A stretch of 64,000 nucleotides of DNA from Siphonodentalium dalli (GCA_032622095.1 CP136066.1:228598961-228662960), one strand, 5' to 3'. Positions 32,702 to 45,436 are shown, counted from the first letter of the stretch. A program made the numbers and translations. Notes: generated by a model not told the origin, from the letters alone.

Positions 32702-33565
32702 CCAGACTTATGTAAACAAAATTCAAAACGTGAAAAATGATTGTGGTTTGTCTGGCTGTGGGTCTGTGATTATTCCATATAGAGTTAATATTGATGGTAA
32801 CCAAGTTTATTTCTCAGATAGCGCGAAGAACCTTGGTGTATTTTTGGATAGATCACTCTCTATGACATCACATATTAGCCAGATATACAAGGCACTATAC
32901 ATTGAACTTCGAAAACTGGGTCAAATGAGGAAATACATAAACACTGACTCAGCTAAAAAACTTGCTTCATCTCTGATTCTCAGTCGACTTGACTATTGCA
33001 ACTCTCTTTTGACTGGTATACCATCTATCCAAATTACCAGGCTTCAGCGTCTGCAACACACTGCTGCAAGGATAGTTCTGTGTCGTAAAAGATCCGAGGA
33101 CATAGATGAAATGTTGCAAGAATTACATTGGCTACCTGTGACAGATAGGATTATTTATAAACTTGTTACATATGCATATCAAGCAACCCATGACTCAAAA
33201 GCTCTTTCAGCATACTTCAGTGATATCCTTGTTCCGTATGTCCCACACCGATCACTTCGTTCAGAGGACAAACTTCTCTTGACACCATCTGGTGCTAATT
33301 TGATCACGGTTGTCTACTGATCTTTCAAAGTAACATGTCCAAATGCATGGAATCCTCTGCCATTGAACATAAAAGAGTCACCATCTCTTAACGACTTTAA
33401 AAAGTCATTGAAAACTTACTTGTTTGCGCGGCGTTTCAGAAAATGACTTTGATATTGTGTATATTTATATTTCATGTTTATGTTTATGTCAAGCGCTTAG
33501 GGCCCGCTTATTGGGGATAAGTGCTATACAAATATTATTATCATTATTATTATTATTATATGATA
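32702..33565 (+). mobile_element. 5'-truncated CR1/L2-type non-LTR retrotransposon
   Basis: The 3' end of a LINE: the last part of a reverse-transcriptase ORF, a short 3' UTR with a GCGCTTAGGGCCC ... GTGCTATACAAAT ending, and a terminal ATTATTATT microsatellite, which is the usual L2/CR1 3' tail. The left edge is set by comparison with a second copy of the host sequence at about 34.49-34.57 kb. Both share the stretch around caggcat-ctgctact-gacaattatg, and similarity stops near 32700. The element is 5'-truncated, as is typical of target-primed insertion. Confidence 0.8.
32704..33446 (+). pseudogene. Reverse transcriptase C-terminal fragment (CR1/L2 LINE), broken
   Basis: Open from the insertion edge to a TGA at 33318-33320, then in the same frame to a second TGA at 33444-33446. 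Recognisable blocks in order are KNLGVFLD, SHISQIYK, SLILSRLDYCNSLLTGIP, RLQRLQHTAARIV, ELHWLPVTDRI, and after the internal stop NAWNPLPLNIK and SLNDFKKSLKTYLF. This order is the thumb/C-terminal region of CR1/L2-type reverse transcriptases. The internal stop falls where related proteins usually have Arg, so a CpG-type change is a likely cause. The catalytic palm motifs are absent because of the 5' truncation. The fragment is dead. Confidence 0.85.
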
Positions 33566-33987
33566 ATATGCAAGGCATATGGAACGACCCTGGCATAATA
33601 GTAAGAAGACGGACAATTCGAAGGATCATGAAAATAGTCATGAAATGATATATATTAGACCTACACGCATGTCAGCGAATGCTTGATTAATTAAAGTGAA
33701 ATCAGTTGACCTCGAAGACGACATCACATGTTCAATCATGTCTGGATTTTGGCCCGCAGAGACAAATGATGTTTTGACGTCATGACGCCGTAACTGCCTT
33801 CATTTAGCTAACAAATGAAATTGATCTAATATGTGATTTTTTCGTGAAAATGTTGGTTTGCTAAAATTTTCTCATTCACGGTATTCTGTAATTTATGTGT
33901 GATGTCACAAGTACGTACGCCCGCATGTTACCTATACACGACCCGATCGGGGGTCGTTATTAATATACTAATAATATAAATGACTTC

Positions 33988-34254
33988 TTAACCCTTCCAT
34001 GACTGGAGCTTCCTGAAATTTTTTGAAAACCCTGTGCCAATGCATTCTCTTATATATGCGATTCTCTCATAGGGAGGCTCGCATATATAAAAGAATACAT
34101 TGGCCTAACAATATTTGCCTTGAACTTGTTAGCCAGTATATGCGAGGCTCTCTACGGGAGACTCCCATACATACATTCTCATCTACACAAGAGAATGCAC
34201 AGGTACAGGATCTTTAATGCTGCACCAGCGCAGCTCCCATCATGAAAGGATTAT
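33988..34254 (+). mobile_element. Family C, nearly complete
   Basis: Left TTAACCCTTCCATGACTGGAG (read as two parts), two hairpins, right CAGCTCCCATCATGAAAGG then TTAT, i.e. a mutated TTAA. A terminal fragment of another copy lies at 34408-34487. Confidence 0.8.
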
Positions 34255-34592
34255 ATAACACTCACGGAACCTCACATGGAGCCAAGCAGACGACAGTCAT
34301 CAGTGCATTGTTCTGTCTGTCTGGGGCTCCATAAAGGGTTAAATACTGATTTCTGAAGTAGGATCATGGGGTAGAATGAGTGTAAACATCCAAAGCTTTG
34401 AGTCAGTGCAGGCTCTCTATGGGAGAACGCACTGGCACAATATCTTTAATGCTGCACCAGTGCAGCTCCCATCATAAAAGGGTTAATATAAGATTCTTAG
34501 ATGATTACTTGGTTGTTAATCAGGCATACTGCTACTAATTGAATGGGGTCTGTCAGATGTTTGAGGACAATTATGGCTTGTGTAACTTTTTT

Positions 34593-34803
34593 TTAACTCT
34601 TTCATGTCAGGAGCTGCGCTGGTGCAGCATTAAAGACCATGTGCCAATGCATTAATTCTTCCTGAAATTTTTTGAAAATATTGTTTGGCCATTGTATTCT
34701 CTTATATATGCAAGGCTTCCCATGAGAGACTCACATATATAAAGGATGCAATGGCACAGGATTTTTGCCAAATTTCAGGAAGCTTCAGTCATGGAAGGAT
34801 TAA
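34593..34803 (-). mobile_element. Family C, internal deletion
   Basis: TTAA at both ends. The first hairpin is largely replaced by an inverted terminal piece (TTCCTGAAATTTTTTG), leaving one good hairpin and the CTTCAGTCATGGAAGG end. Confidence 0.75.
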
Positions 34804-34867
34804 AAGATGAAATACCATTGAAGATTGTCTTGTTGGTTTCGAGTCTCAGATTATTTCTATCTATTAC

Positions 34868-34998
34868 AGTAATGCTCTAAGTAATCGACTTCTTAACCAC
34901 AGCAGAATTTTCAGGATTTAGTCGGAAATATGGCTTGTTGCCATTCTTCGGAAAGCTCTCCCCGAGAGCTTTCCGATGAATGGCAACAAGCCATATTT
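34868..34998. mobile_element. Family M, copy 7, partial
   Basis: Left arm with a GGGTAAC deletion, centre, and half of the right arm; ends at CATATTTCG. Confidence 0.8.
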
Positions 34999-35695
34999 CG
35001 TCCGTCTGTCTGTCGAGCCATCCATCCATTCAGTTTTTTCAATTTCCGGATGATAACTTTAGTAAGTCTGAACTTAATGGAATGAAATTTGGTATGTGTG
35101 TTTACTAGCCCCAAATACAGGTTAAGTTTGAATTTGGGTTTCGCCAACAAATTTTCACCTGAGTTATGGCCTATTGTTGAAATTAGCATGGGCGTTATTT
35201 ATGTAATTCATTATGAGGAAACAAGCATCATATTATGTTTTTCTTCTTCTAGCCGTCTGCATTTCTATGGTGTGTTATCCATTCTTAACCCTATCATGAC
35301 GTGTAGCTTTAAAAACCATGTGCCAGTCACGGGTCCCCTGGTGCGACAATGCTACCATGAGTATATACCTTAATACAAGGAAGGTTTATATATCAGACCT
35401 ATATTGAGCATAGACTCACTTGCAATAAAAATTCTTTAAAATAATGCCACATACCCAGTTCTTGAGACCATATTCGCACCTTTAATTGGGTGTATCTCCG
35501 CATCAATAGGTGTAAGATATCAAATATAGCACAGCAGCACTGCAGAATTTACTCTGCTGAGGTCACACAGACAGGACCACACACCGTGAATCGTTGTGAC
35601 AAGTGGAATTCTGCAGTGCTACTATGCTATATTTGATGGGAATCTGTTCAAGGGTTTGTCCGGTTTCAGAAGTGTGCACATATTCATATAATCTT

Positions 35696-36017
35696 TAACC
35701 CTTTCAGTGCCAGGGACCGATCTCATCGGCCCTAATTTACAGTCTGTAAAATCGGCCCTAAAATTTTTTAATTTTTTTTTTAGATTTTTTTGGGTTGAAT
35801 TTATTTTGGGTATGCTTAAGCATGCTATAGCGAATTTAAAAACAACTGGATAAAACCTTAGGGGCATGTTATAACTCAAAATTATCACCAAGTATTCATA
35901 GTAATACTTTTGATGCCCATGAAAAACGTAAGATTCCCTGGCACTAAACCTACAAAATAAGTCTGTTAAAGAATATAAGAAAAAATTATTAAAATTGTAA
36001 AAAATTGTAAAAAATAA
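35696..36017. mobile_element. Family B relatives, rearranged
   Basis: A TTAACCCTTTCAGTGCCAGG start with the ATCTCATCGGCCC palindrome, then non-matching sequence, then a second partial copy from CCTGGCACTAAACC. No complete element; the hairpin module is absent. A half copy of family M follows. Confidence 0.6.
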
Positions 36018-36037
36018 TAACAAATGATGAAAAATTG

Positions 36038-36088
36038 TCATAATTCTGCTCTGGTTAAGGAGTTGATTATTTAGGGCATTACTATAAC
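36038..36088. mobile_element. Family M right-end fragment
   Basis: Only ATAATTCTGCTCTGG to GGGCATTACT remains, next to the rearranged family B copy. Confidence 0.7.
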
Positions 36089-36182
36089 ACATGCAAAAAT
36101 AATTAGACTTAATTCTTAACCCACATTCAGAGTTGAACTGTAATTTTGGCTCAGAAACACACATACCAACTTTGGTTCCTCA

Positions 36183-36516
36183 CTGAGAGCTTTCTGATTA
36201 AAGAACAAGCCATATTTCCGACTAAATCCTGAAAAATTACACATAATTCTGCTGTGGTTAACCCTTTGAGTGCCAGGTCGATTTTTGTATCAACCCATAT
36301 ACCATGTGCCAATGCATTCTCTTATATATGCGAGTCGACCATAGGTCGCCTCGCATATATAAGAGAATGCATTGGCCTAACAATTTTTTTATTTTTTTTA
36401 TTTTAATAATTTATTCTTATATTCTTTAACAGACTTATTTTGTAGGTTTAGGGCCGATGAGATCGGCCCCTGGCACTCAAAGGGTTAAGGAGTCGATTAT
36501 TTAGGGCATTACTGTA
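36183..36516. mobile_element. Family M right half interrupted by family B
   Basis: Right arm from GAGAGCTTTC, split at its TTAA by the B element at 36258-36488, then GGAGTCGATTATTTAGGG to the end. Confidence 0.9.
36258..36488 (+). mobile_element. TTAA MITE family B, copy 3, inside family M
   Basis: Complete 231-bp element with one cassette hairpin. It interrupts a family M palindrome at CTGTGG-TTAA-GGAGTCG. Several uninterrupted M copies in this window show the site unoccupied, so the insertion point and TTAA duplication are read directly. Confidence 0.93.
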
Positions 36517-36774
36517 TGTTCAATATGCTCAGTTGATTATCTTATTAAATCATCAAACTGTGATTTCCCAATGGAAGTAACCAACACCAGGATTAATTAG
36601 GCTGATCTAAATTATATCTACTTTTGCTAGGTACAAATCTCTCAGGAATATCGGAAACCAAGTTGAGTCCACCAATCACCTTCACCCTTTTTGTGACATC
36701 TGCTTTTGAAAATTCAATGTATGTCACCAGGCTTTTGCAAATTGACTTTCAACTTTAAACAGATATATTTGTTT

Positions 36775-37103
36775 TTAACCTCTTCCCTGCTATGATGTCC
36801 ATAACTATTACGTATGTAAAAGTGCACTTCGTGTGCTATATGGTCTGTAGTACCTACGGACCTACTTCAGCACATAGCAGTAGGCCATTATTCATAACTG
36901 GAACTCAGTGCATCAGAATAGCTGTATCTCATATTTTCAAACAGTGTGTGATGTTCGATGATTTTGAACTATAATAGCCTTTCAACTGAGTCAGTTTTAT
37001 GGTTTTTGTGATATTCCCTTTATATTTTTCGACCGGAAAATGGCTATAACGTCAACTGCCCAGCACACGACGTCATAACGTCATTTAGCAGCGAAGAGGT
37101 TAA
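36775..37103 (+). mobile_element. TTAA MITE family E, copy 1
   Basis: Ends TTAACCTCTTCCCTGCTATG and TAGCAGCGAAGAGGTTAA, 329 bp. Subterminal ACGTCATAACGTC-type palindromes. No cassette hairpins and no coding capacity seen. Confidence 0.85.
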
Positions 37104-37868
37104 CCATTCATATTAATTTTTAAAATGTGCTATTTGTCTTCCAAGATTAAAATTGAGACTAAAAGTAAGAAAATCATATATTTTTGACTTGGCAATCACT
37201 AATTTCCATTACATAAAAATATATCAAAGTTATCTGTCTTGGGGGTGTGGGTATACCTTAGTCCGCTCAGGAGAGGCCCATCCATCTCTAGTTTATATTG
37301 GCCGTTAATGGAATTTTTTTTTTATCGAAATGGGTTAAAACTATTCCAATATAATTAGTTTTAGCACTGTTTTATACCAAGATGGTTTTCAAGCATTGCA
37401 TTATGCCAGGACATGAGTACCTAGAATTGTTGTCTGGCTCCCAATAAATATATCAAAGCTATAGCGGTCTGGAGGGTATACTTCAGTCCCACATGGGATA
37501 TTGGCCTTTAATGGAATTTTGTCTATAGAAACAGTATTCTAAATGGGTTAAAACTATTCCAGTGCACTTTAAAATTTTAGCACTACTTTATACCATGACC
37601 GGTTTCAAGCTTTGCGTTATGCCAGGACACAAGTACCTAGTATTGTTGTCTGACTGGGAGCCAATCAATAATGAATTGGGCAACAAAAGCTGATTGACTC
37701 GGAAATAAACGAGAATAGCTCGCACCTAACAGAGGATGTCTACAGCCTATAAATCACCCGGAAATAAACGAGAGTATCTCGCACCTAACGGAGGGTGTCG
37801 ACAGATTATAAATCACACGCTAAAATAATAGTAAAAAATTTCTTCTAAGACAAAAACTAATAGGATAT

Positions 37869-38258
37869 GTAACCCTTTACCCAACAAACTGGCCAAAACC
37901 GGCCAAATAAAGCTTCAACAGCCTAAAATATCTTCGGTCTGTCTCAATTGAACCAAACACATATGGATATCATTGGAACCGGCTCCTTGACCACATTGTG
38001 ATAGTTACAGTTATGCCCTGTGCCAATGCATTCTCTTATATATGCGAGTCGACCATAGGTCGCCTCGCATATATAAGAGAATGCATTGGCCTAAAAAAAT
38101 CTTTTTTTTACCATTTTTTCTTACATTCTTTAACAATTTTATAATTTTTAATGTGTTAAGCCAATGCATTCTCTTATATATGCGAGGCGACCTATGGTCG
38201 ACTCGCATATATAAGAGAATTCGTTGGCACAGGGCCCTTCTGTTGGGTAAAGGGTTAA
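37869..38258 (+). mobile_element. TTAA MITE family A, copy 8
   Basis: Near full length. The left flank reads GTAA instead of TTAA, so one flank has mutated; the right TTAA is intact. The spacer is slightly shortened. Confidence 0.88.
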
Positions 38259-38540
38259 TATTTTTTGACTTGGTAATCAATATTTAGTACCAAGGGAACC
38301 TGCGATTATGAGGTCCGTCTGACTTCATTTTGGGGATTTATCCCCCTTTTCGACTTCGAATTCTCCAGATTTGAGGTTTTTTTTGTTTCGGACGTTTTCT
38401 CAGAATTATCTTGTTCAATTTAAATCAAATTCTCTACATGGGTCAATCATCATGTGAAACTGTGCATCTGCGATTTGGAGTTCGGTCGGAGTTATTCAAC
38501 CTTTTTGACTTTGAATATAAGCTCCCACAGATGAGTTGAT

Positions 38541-38643
38541 AGCTTTCCGATGAATGGCAACAAGCCATATTTCTGACTAAATCCTGAAAAGTTACCTATA
38601 ATTCTCCTGTGGTTAAGGAGTTGATTATTTAGGCCATTGCTGT
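38541..38643. mobile_element. Family M right half
   Basis: Starts at the centre (GCTTTCCGATG) and runs to CATTGCTGTA; the left half is missing. Confidence 0.8.
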
Positions 38644-39284
38644 AGTTTCTAGTGGATCCTTCATTGGAATAACAAGTTGAATGCAAGGGGGGGGGGAATA
38701 CTTTAGTCCGCCCTGGACAGGCCCATCTCTAGTTTATATTGGCCTTTAATGGAATTTTGTTTATAGAAAACATATTCTGAATGGGTTAAAAATATTCCAA
38801 TGTACTTAGTTTTAGCACTACTTTATACCAAGACAATTTTCAAGCTTTGCATTATACCAGGACACAAGTACCTAGTATTGTTGTCAGACTGGGAGGCAAT
38901 CAATACTGAATTGGGCATCAAAAGCTGATTGACTCGGAAATAAACGAGAATAGCTCACACCTAACGGAGGCTGTAGACAGATTATAAATCACACGCTATA
39001 TATTTATGAATTAGAAAAAATCCAACACTGTCAACATCGCACATAAATCATTATAGAACTTAGCTTTGAAAACTCCTTGAATTTCTCATGTTCTTTGGTG
39101 CCAAGTCTCGAGTCTGGAGAGTTTATGGTGATTCACATCGAGCATTGCATGTTTATTAAGTAAGATACATTGATACTGATCTCCTCGGGAGATTTTATGG
39201 TTTTTTATTTGTGATTCTCATTAAGCATTGCATGTGAATGAGTAAGCATCGTTGATACTGATCGAGATGGCATCAGGATTCTAA

Positions 39285-42200
39285 GAAGCAGACATTCAGG
39301 AACCTACGTAACTAATGTAATCTCTAAACCGTAGCTCATGACATTCAGGAACGTATGTCATTAATGTAGTATCTAAACCGTCACTTCAGATGTTCAGGAA
39401 CCTACGTCACTAATGTAATATCTAAACCGTCACTTCAGATGTTCAGGAACCTACATCCTACGTCACTAATGTAACCTCTAAACCGTCACTTCAGACATTC
39501 AGGAACCTACGTAACTAATGTAATCTCTAAACCGTAGCTCATGATGTTCAGGAACGTATGTCATTAATGTAGTATCTAAACCGTCAATTCAGATGTTCAG
39601 GAACCTATGTCACTAATGTAATATCTAAACCGTCACTTCAGACGTTCAGGAACCTACATTCTACGTCACTAATGTAACCTCTAAACCGTCACTTCAGACA
39701 TTCAGGAACCTACGTAAATAATGTAATCTCTAAACCGTAGCTCATGACGTTCAGGAACGTATGTCATTAATGTAGTATCTAAACCGTCAATTCAGATGTT
39801 CAGGAACCTATGTCACTAATGTAATCTCTAAACCGTCACTTCAGATGTTCAGGAACCTACGTAACTAATGTAATCTCTAAACCGTAGCTCATGACATTCA
39901 GGAACGTATGTCATTAATGTAGTATCTAAACCGTCACTTCAGACATTCAGGAACCTAGGCTATGTCACTAATGTAATCTCTAAACCGTCACTTCAGATGT
40001 TCAGGAACCTACATCACTAATGTAACCTCTAAACTGCTACTTCAGATGTTCATGAACCTACATCCTACGTCACTAATGTAACCTCTAAACCGTCACTTCA
40101 GACATTCAGGAACCTACGTAACTAATGTAATCTCTAAACCGTAGCTCATGACATTCAGGAACGTATGTCATTAATGTAGTATCTAAACCGTCAATTCAGA
40201 TGTTCAGGAACCTAGGCTATGTCTCTAATGTAATCTCTAAACCGTCACTTCAGATGTTCAGGAACCTACGTCACTAATGTAACCTCTAAACTGCTACTTC
40301 AGATGTTCATGAACCTACATCCTACGTCACTAATGTAACCTCTAAACCGTCACTTCAGACATTCAGGAACCTACGTAACTAATGTAATCTCTAAACCGTA
40401 GCTCATGACATTCAGGAACCTATGTCACTAATGTAGTATCTAAACCGTCAATTCAGATGTTCAGGAACCTAGGCTATGTCACTAATGTAATCTCTAAACC
40501 GTCACTTCAGATGTTCAGGAACCTACGTCACTAATGTAATCTCTAAACCGTCACTTCAGACATTCAGGAACCTACGTAACTAATGTAATCTCTAAACCGT
40601 AGCTCATGACATTCAGGAACGTATGTCATTAATGTAGTATCTAAACCGTCAATTCAGATGTTCAGGAACCTATGTCACTAATGTAATCTCTAAACCGTCA
40701 CTTCAGACATTCAGGAACCTACGTAACTAATGTAATCTCTAAACCGTAGCTCATGACATTCAGGAACCTATGTCACTAATGTAATCTCTAAACCGTCAAT
40801 TCAGATGTTCAGGAACCTAGGCTATGTCACTAATGTAATCTCTAAACCGTCACTTCAGATGTTCAGGAACCTACGTCACTAATGTAATCTCTAAACCGTC
40901 ACTTCAGACATTCAGTAACCTACATCCTACGTCACTAATGTAACCTCTAAACCGTCACTTCAGACATTCAGGAACCTACGTAACTAATGTAATCTCTAAA
41001 CCGTAGCTCATGACATTCAGGAACGTATGTCATTAATGTAGTATCTAAACCGTCAATTCAGATGTTCAGGAACCTAGGCTATGTCTCTAATGTAATCTCT
41101 AAACCGTCACTTCAGATGTTCAGGAACCTACGTCACTAATGTAACCTCTAAACTGCTACTTCAGATGTTCATGAACCTACATCCTACGTCACTAATGTAA
41201 CCTCTAAACCATCACTTCAGACATTCAGGAACCTACGTAACTAATGTAATCTCTAAACCGTAGCTCATGACATTCAGGAACCTATGTCACTAATGTAATC
41301 TCTAAACCGTCACTTCAGATGTTCAGGAACCTACGTCACTAATGTAACCTCTAAACTGCTACTTCAGATGTTCATGAACCTACGTCACTAATGTAACCTC
41401 TAAACTGCTACTTCAGATGTTCAGGAACCTACGTCACTAATATAACCTCTAAACTGCTACTTCAGATGTTCATGAACCTACATCCTACGTCACTAATGTA
41501 ACCTCTAAACCTTCACTTCAGACATTCAGGAACCTACGTAACTAATGTAATCTCTAAACCGTAGCTCATGACATTCAGGAACGTATGTCATTAATGTAGT
41601 ATCTAAACCGTCAATTCAGATGTTCAGGAACCTAGGCTATGTCACTAATGTAATCTCTAAACTGTCACTTTAGATGTTCAGGAACCTACGTCACTAATGT
41701 AACCTCTAAACTGCTACTTCAGATGTTCATGAACCTACATCCTACGTCACTAATGTAACCTCTAAACCGTCACTTCAGATGTTCAGGAACCTACGTCACT
41801 AATGTAACCTCTAAACTGCTACTTCAGATGTTCATGAACTTACATCCTACGTCACTAATGTAACCTCTAAACCGTCACTTCAGATGTTCAGGAACCTACG
41901 TCACTAATGTAACCTCTAAACTGCTACTTCAGATGTTCATGAACCTACGTCACTAATGTAACCTCTAAACTGCTACTTCAGATGTTCAGGAACCTACGTC
42001 ACTAATATAATCTCTAAACTGCTACTTCAGATGTTCATGAACCTACATCCTACGTCACTAATGTAACCTCTAAACCGTCACTTCAGACATTCAGGAACCT
42101 ACGTAACTAATGTAATCTCTAAACCGTAGCTCATGACATTCAGGAACGTATGTCATTAATGTAGTATCTAAACCGTCAATTCAGATGTTCAGGAACCTAG

Positions 42201-43320
42201 GCTATGTCACTAATGTAATCTCTAAACTGTCACTTTAGATGTTCAGGAACCTACGTCACTAATGTAACCTCTAAACTGCTACTTCAGATGTTCATGAACT
42301 TACATCCTACGTCACTAATGTAACCTCTAAACCGTCACTTCAGATGTTCAGGAACCTACGTCACTAATGTAACCTCTAAACTGCTACTTCAGATGTTCAT
42401 GAACTTACATCCTACGTCACTAATGTAACCTCTAAACCGTCACTTCAGATGTTCAGGAACCTACGTCACTAATGTAACCTCTAAACTGCTACTTCAGATG
42501 TTCATGAACCTACGTCACTAATGTAACCTCTAAACTGCTACTTCAGATGTTCAGGAACCTACGTCACTAATATAATCTCTAAACTGCTACTTCAGATGTT
42601 CATGAACCTACATCCTACGTCACTAATGTAACCTCTAAACCGTCACTTCAGACATTCAGGAACCTACGTAACTAATGTAATCTCTAAACCGTAGCTCATG
42701 ACATTCAGGAACGTATGTCATTAATGTAGTATCTAAACCGTCAATTCAGATGTTCAGGAACCTAGGCTATGTCACTAATGTAATCTCTAAACTGTCACTT
42801 TAGATGTTCAGGAACCTACGTCACTAATGTAACCTCTAAACTGCTACTTCAGATGTTCATGAACTTACATCCTACGTCACTAATGTAACCTCTAAACCGT
42901 CACTTCAGATGTTCAGGAACCTATGTCACTAATGTAACCTCTAAACTGCTACTTCAGATGTTCATGAACTTACATCCTACGTCACTAATGTAACCTCTAA
43001 ACCGTCACTTCAGACATTCAGGAACCTACGTAACTAATGTAATCTCTAAACCGTAGCTCATGACGTTCAGGAACGTATGTCATTAATGTAGTATCTAAAC
43101 CGTCAATTCAGATGTTCAGGAACCTACGTAACTAATGTAATCTCTAAACCGTAGCTCATGACATGCAGGAACCTATGTCACTAATGTAATCTCTAAACCG
43201 TCACTTCAGATGTTCAGGAACCTACGTCACTAATGTAACCTCTAAACTGCTACTTCAGATGTTCATGAACCTACATCCTACGTCACTAATGTAACCTCTA
43301 AACCATCACTTCAGACATTT
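39285..43320 (+). repeat. 4-kb satellite, ~49-bp monomers with higher-order structure
   Basis: About 80 monomers of GTTCAGGAACCTACGTCACT-AATGTAACCTCTAAACCG-TCACTTCAGAT. At least five monomer classes recur in order: one with GTAACTAATGTAATC / GTAGCTCATG, one with GAACGTATGTCATTAATG, one with CCTAGGCTATGTC, one with CTGCTACTTCAG, and one with CTACATCCTACGTC. The order varies and blocks are duplicated as units. Noncoding. Confidence 0.93.
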
Positions 43321-43324
43321 GTAT

Positions 43325-44137
43325 AGACTCGTCCCTGGCTCATATGTGAAACACTACTACCCTATCGCTCTGTGACGTGCCCTCCCATAAGAGACCAGTA
43401 CGGACTATCACCATCTTTAACCTCTTTGCTGCTAAATGACGTTATGACGTCGTGTGCTGGGCTGTTGACATTATTGGCATTTTCCAATGGGAAAATATAA
43501 CGGGAATGTCACAAGAACCATACAACTGACTCAGCTGAAAGCTATTATCGTTCACAATCGTGGGACATCATACACTTTTTGAAACGTAGAGATACATTTA
43601 TTCCGATGCACTAATCTCTGAGATCCAGTTATGTATAATGGCCTACTTCTAGTGTGCTGAAGTAGGTCCGTAGTATCTACGGACCATATAGCACACGGCG
43701 TGCACTTTTACGTCCGTAATAGTTACGGACGTCATAGCAGCGAAGAGGTTAAGTAGATGACGTTATTTGCGTCATCGATCCAAATATAACGACGGAGAGA
43801 CAACAGCAACACTGGGATACCCATCAAAACACAATATGTTGCCTCGTTTGTTCTGAGAAAATAGTTTACATATTTATAAATATCTATTCATAAATACTAA
43901 GTAGGATATAAAAATAATATGTTTTGATAATTTATTCCCGCCAGAGATCGGCAGAATCTAGTCAAATTTGGGTCTTTGAACACAACACACAAATCCGTTC
44001 AGCCAATCAGCTTGCAGGGTTCTATTTTAGTCCCGGTCAGAATTCTGACCGGAGATCCAAAATGACGATAGTCCATACCGGTCTATAATAACGACGTCCA
44101 AAGCAGAGCGATGGCAAGGTTTATAGTCCAGGGACCA
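43325..44137. mobile_element. TIR element K2, split by family E
   Basis: Inverted copy of K1 with the E element at 43417-43752. It abuts the right end of the 4-kb satellite, whose last monomer stops at ATTTGTATA. Confidence 0.85.
43417..43752 (-). mobile_element. TTAA MITE family E, copy 2, inside element K2
   Basis: 336 bp, opposite orientation to copy 1. It splits K2 at CATCT-TTAA-GTAGATGACG; copy K1 (23.5-24.0 kb) has the same site unoccupied. Confidence 0.92.
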
Positions 44138-44273
44138 GCTAGATATTTGTTGCAGGAATTCGTGCAATTTATCTTCTGCAAATTAGGGGATATAGAAACT
44201 TCCCAGAAGGGAAAAAGTAACTAAAACAAAGTTAATTTGAGACTATAGATACTTCCCAGAAGATGAGGCATAA

Positions 44274-44359
44274 GCAGAATGAGGTTCCCAGAGGGTGAAT
44301 TTTGTGACACTAGACCGCCTTGCAGGATAGCATAACTAAATTCACCCTCTGGGGACCTC
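44274..44359. repeat. GAATGAGG single hairpin, right end cut
   Basis: The arms match until GGGGACCTC, then CGATAGACACAT follows, joining part of the flanking GACAGACACA motif. Confidence 0.75.
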
Positions 44360-45170
44360 CGATAGACACATATTTGCAGCCTTGTCTAGCATTGTCCAGA
44401 TTAAGTTTAAGACCTCACATGGCAAATCACTATATCTGTCAATGCTTTGTCATGATCCAATTGTTTTGACATACTTTTGTCTGTATTCCACTTGAGAGAC
44501 CTTTACTCGTTTAATCTAATATGAATCGTACGTGACACGTAGTGGAGCAACCACACAAGATGTGCCTCAAATTTGCTTTTTTCGGCGACATAACGCTAAG
44601 AATAATTTATGTAACATCATGCAGTGGTCACGACGGAGACGACGTGCCAAATTGACAAGACGTATCGTGGATTGTAAAATCTTGTCTGGATTATCGTCAT
44701 GACTTCTTCATTTTTCGTTTTCATTAAGCTAACCAACGAAATTGGTCTAAATGAAATTAATAAATTTAAATCACATGTGAATTCTTCGTAAGTTGTGAAG
44801 TAGTTACTTTCATTTTTATCGCGATGTTCATTTCCAATTCCACATTTTTTGCAATCTCCACACGGTTGCTAACCGGAAGTTTTCTCCAGATGATAACTTT
44901 AATAATTCTGAACTGAATAGAATTAAATTTGGTGTGTGAGTTTAGTAGTCCAAAATACAGGTTCAAATTTGTGTTCCGACCACCAATTTTCACCAGAGTT
45001 ATGGCCCTTTGTTTAAATTACCACAGGCATATTTTGCCATGCCCCTCCCATGCTCTTGTTTAAACTTGATATACATGCTGGGTTTTAGTTGAGCCTGCTG
45101 TGGAATTATGGGTAACTATTATTTAGTGAATTTCATTGAATTGTCATTGTTGAAACTCAATCATCTTATG

Positions 45171-45393
45171 TACAGTATAACGCTCTAAATAATCGACTCC
45201 TTAACCACAGCGGAATTATGGGTAATTTTTCAGGATTTAGTCGGAAATATTGCTTGTTGCCATTCATCGGAAATCTCTCACTCACTGAGAGCTTTCCGAT
45301 GAATGGCAACAAGCCATATTTCTGACTAAATCCTGAAAAGTTACCCATAATTCTGCTGTGGTTAAGGAGTTGATTATTTAGGGCATTACTGTA
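45171..45393. mobile_element. Family M, copy 10, between repeated splice acceptors
   Basis: Full length. It lies between decayed copies of the mini-exon acceptor (45077 and 45398) and ends 43 bp before the intact acceptor. Confidence 0.88.
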
Positions 45394-45436
45394 CTCGCTG
45401 GGTTTTAGTTAACTTGTTATACTTGCTGGGTTTTAG

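Larger units (their letters stand above)
37222..39000 (+). repeat. Diverged ~220-bp repeat, three copies
   Basis: Copies near 37222, 37445 and 38690 share TTATATTGGCC, TTAATGGAATTTTG, GGGTTAAAACTATTCCA and AGCACT-TTTATACCA. Each of the latter two is followed by GCTGATTGACTCGGAAATAA. A family A element and a dispersed repeat separate the copies. Confidence 0.72.

Noticed and set aside
39285-43320. CRISPR-like regular repeats
   Set aside because: There are no unique spacers; monomers are contiguous satellite units in a eukaryotic genome. The same applies to the 40-, 55- and 68-bp arrays.
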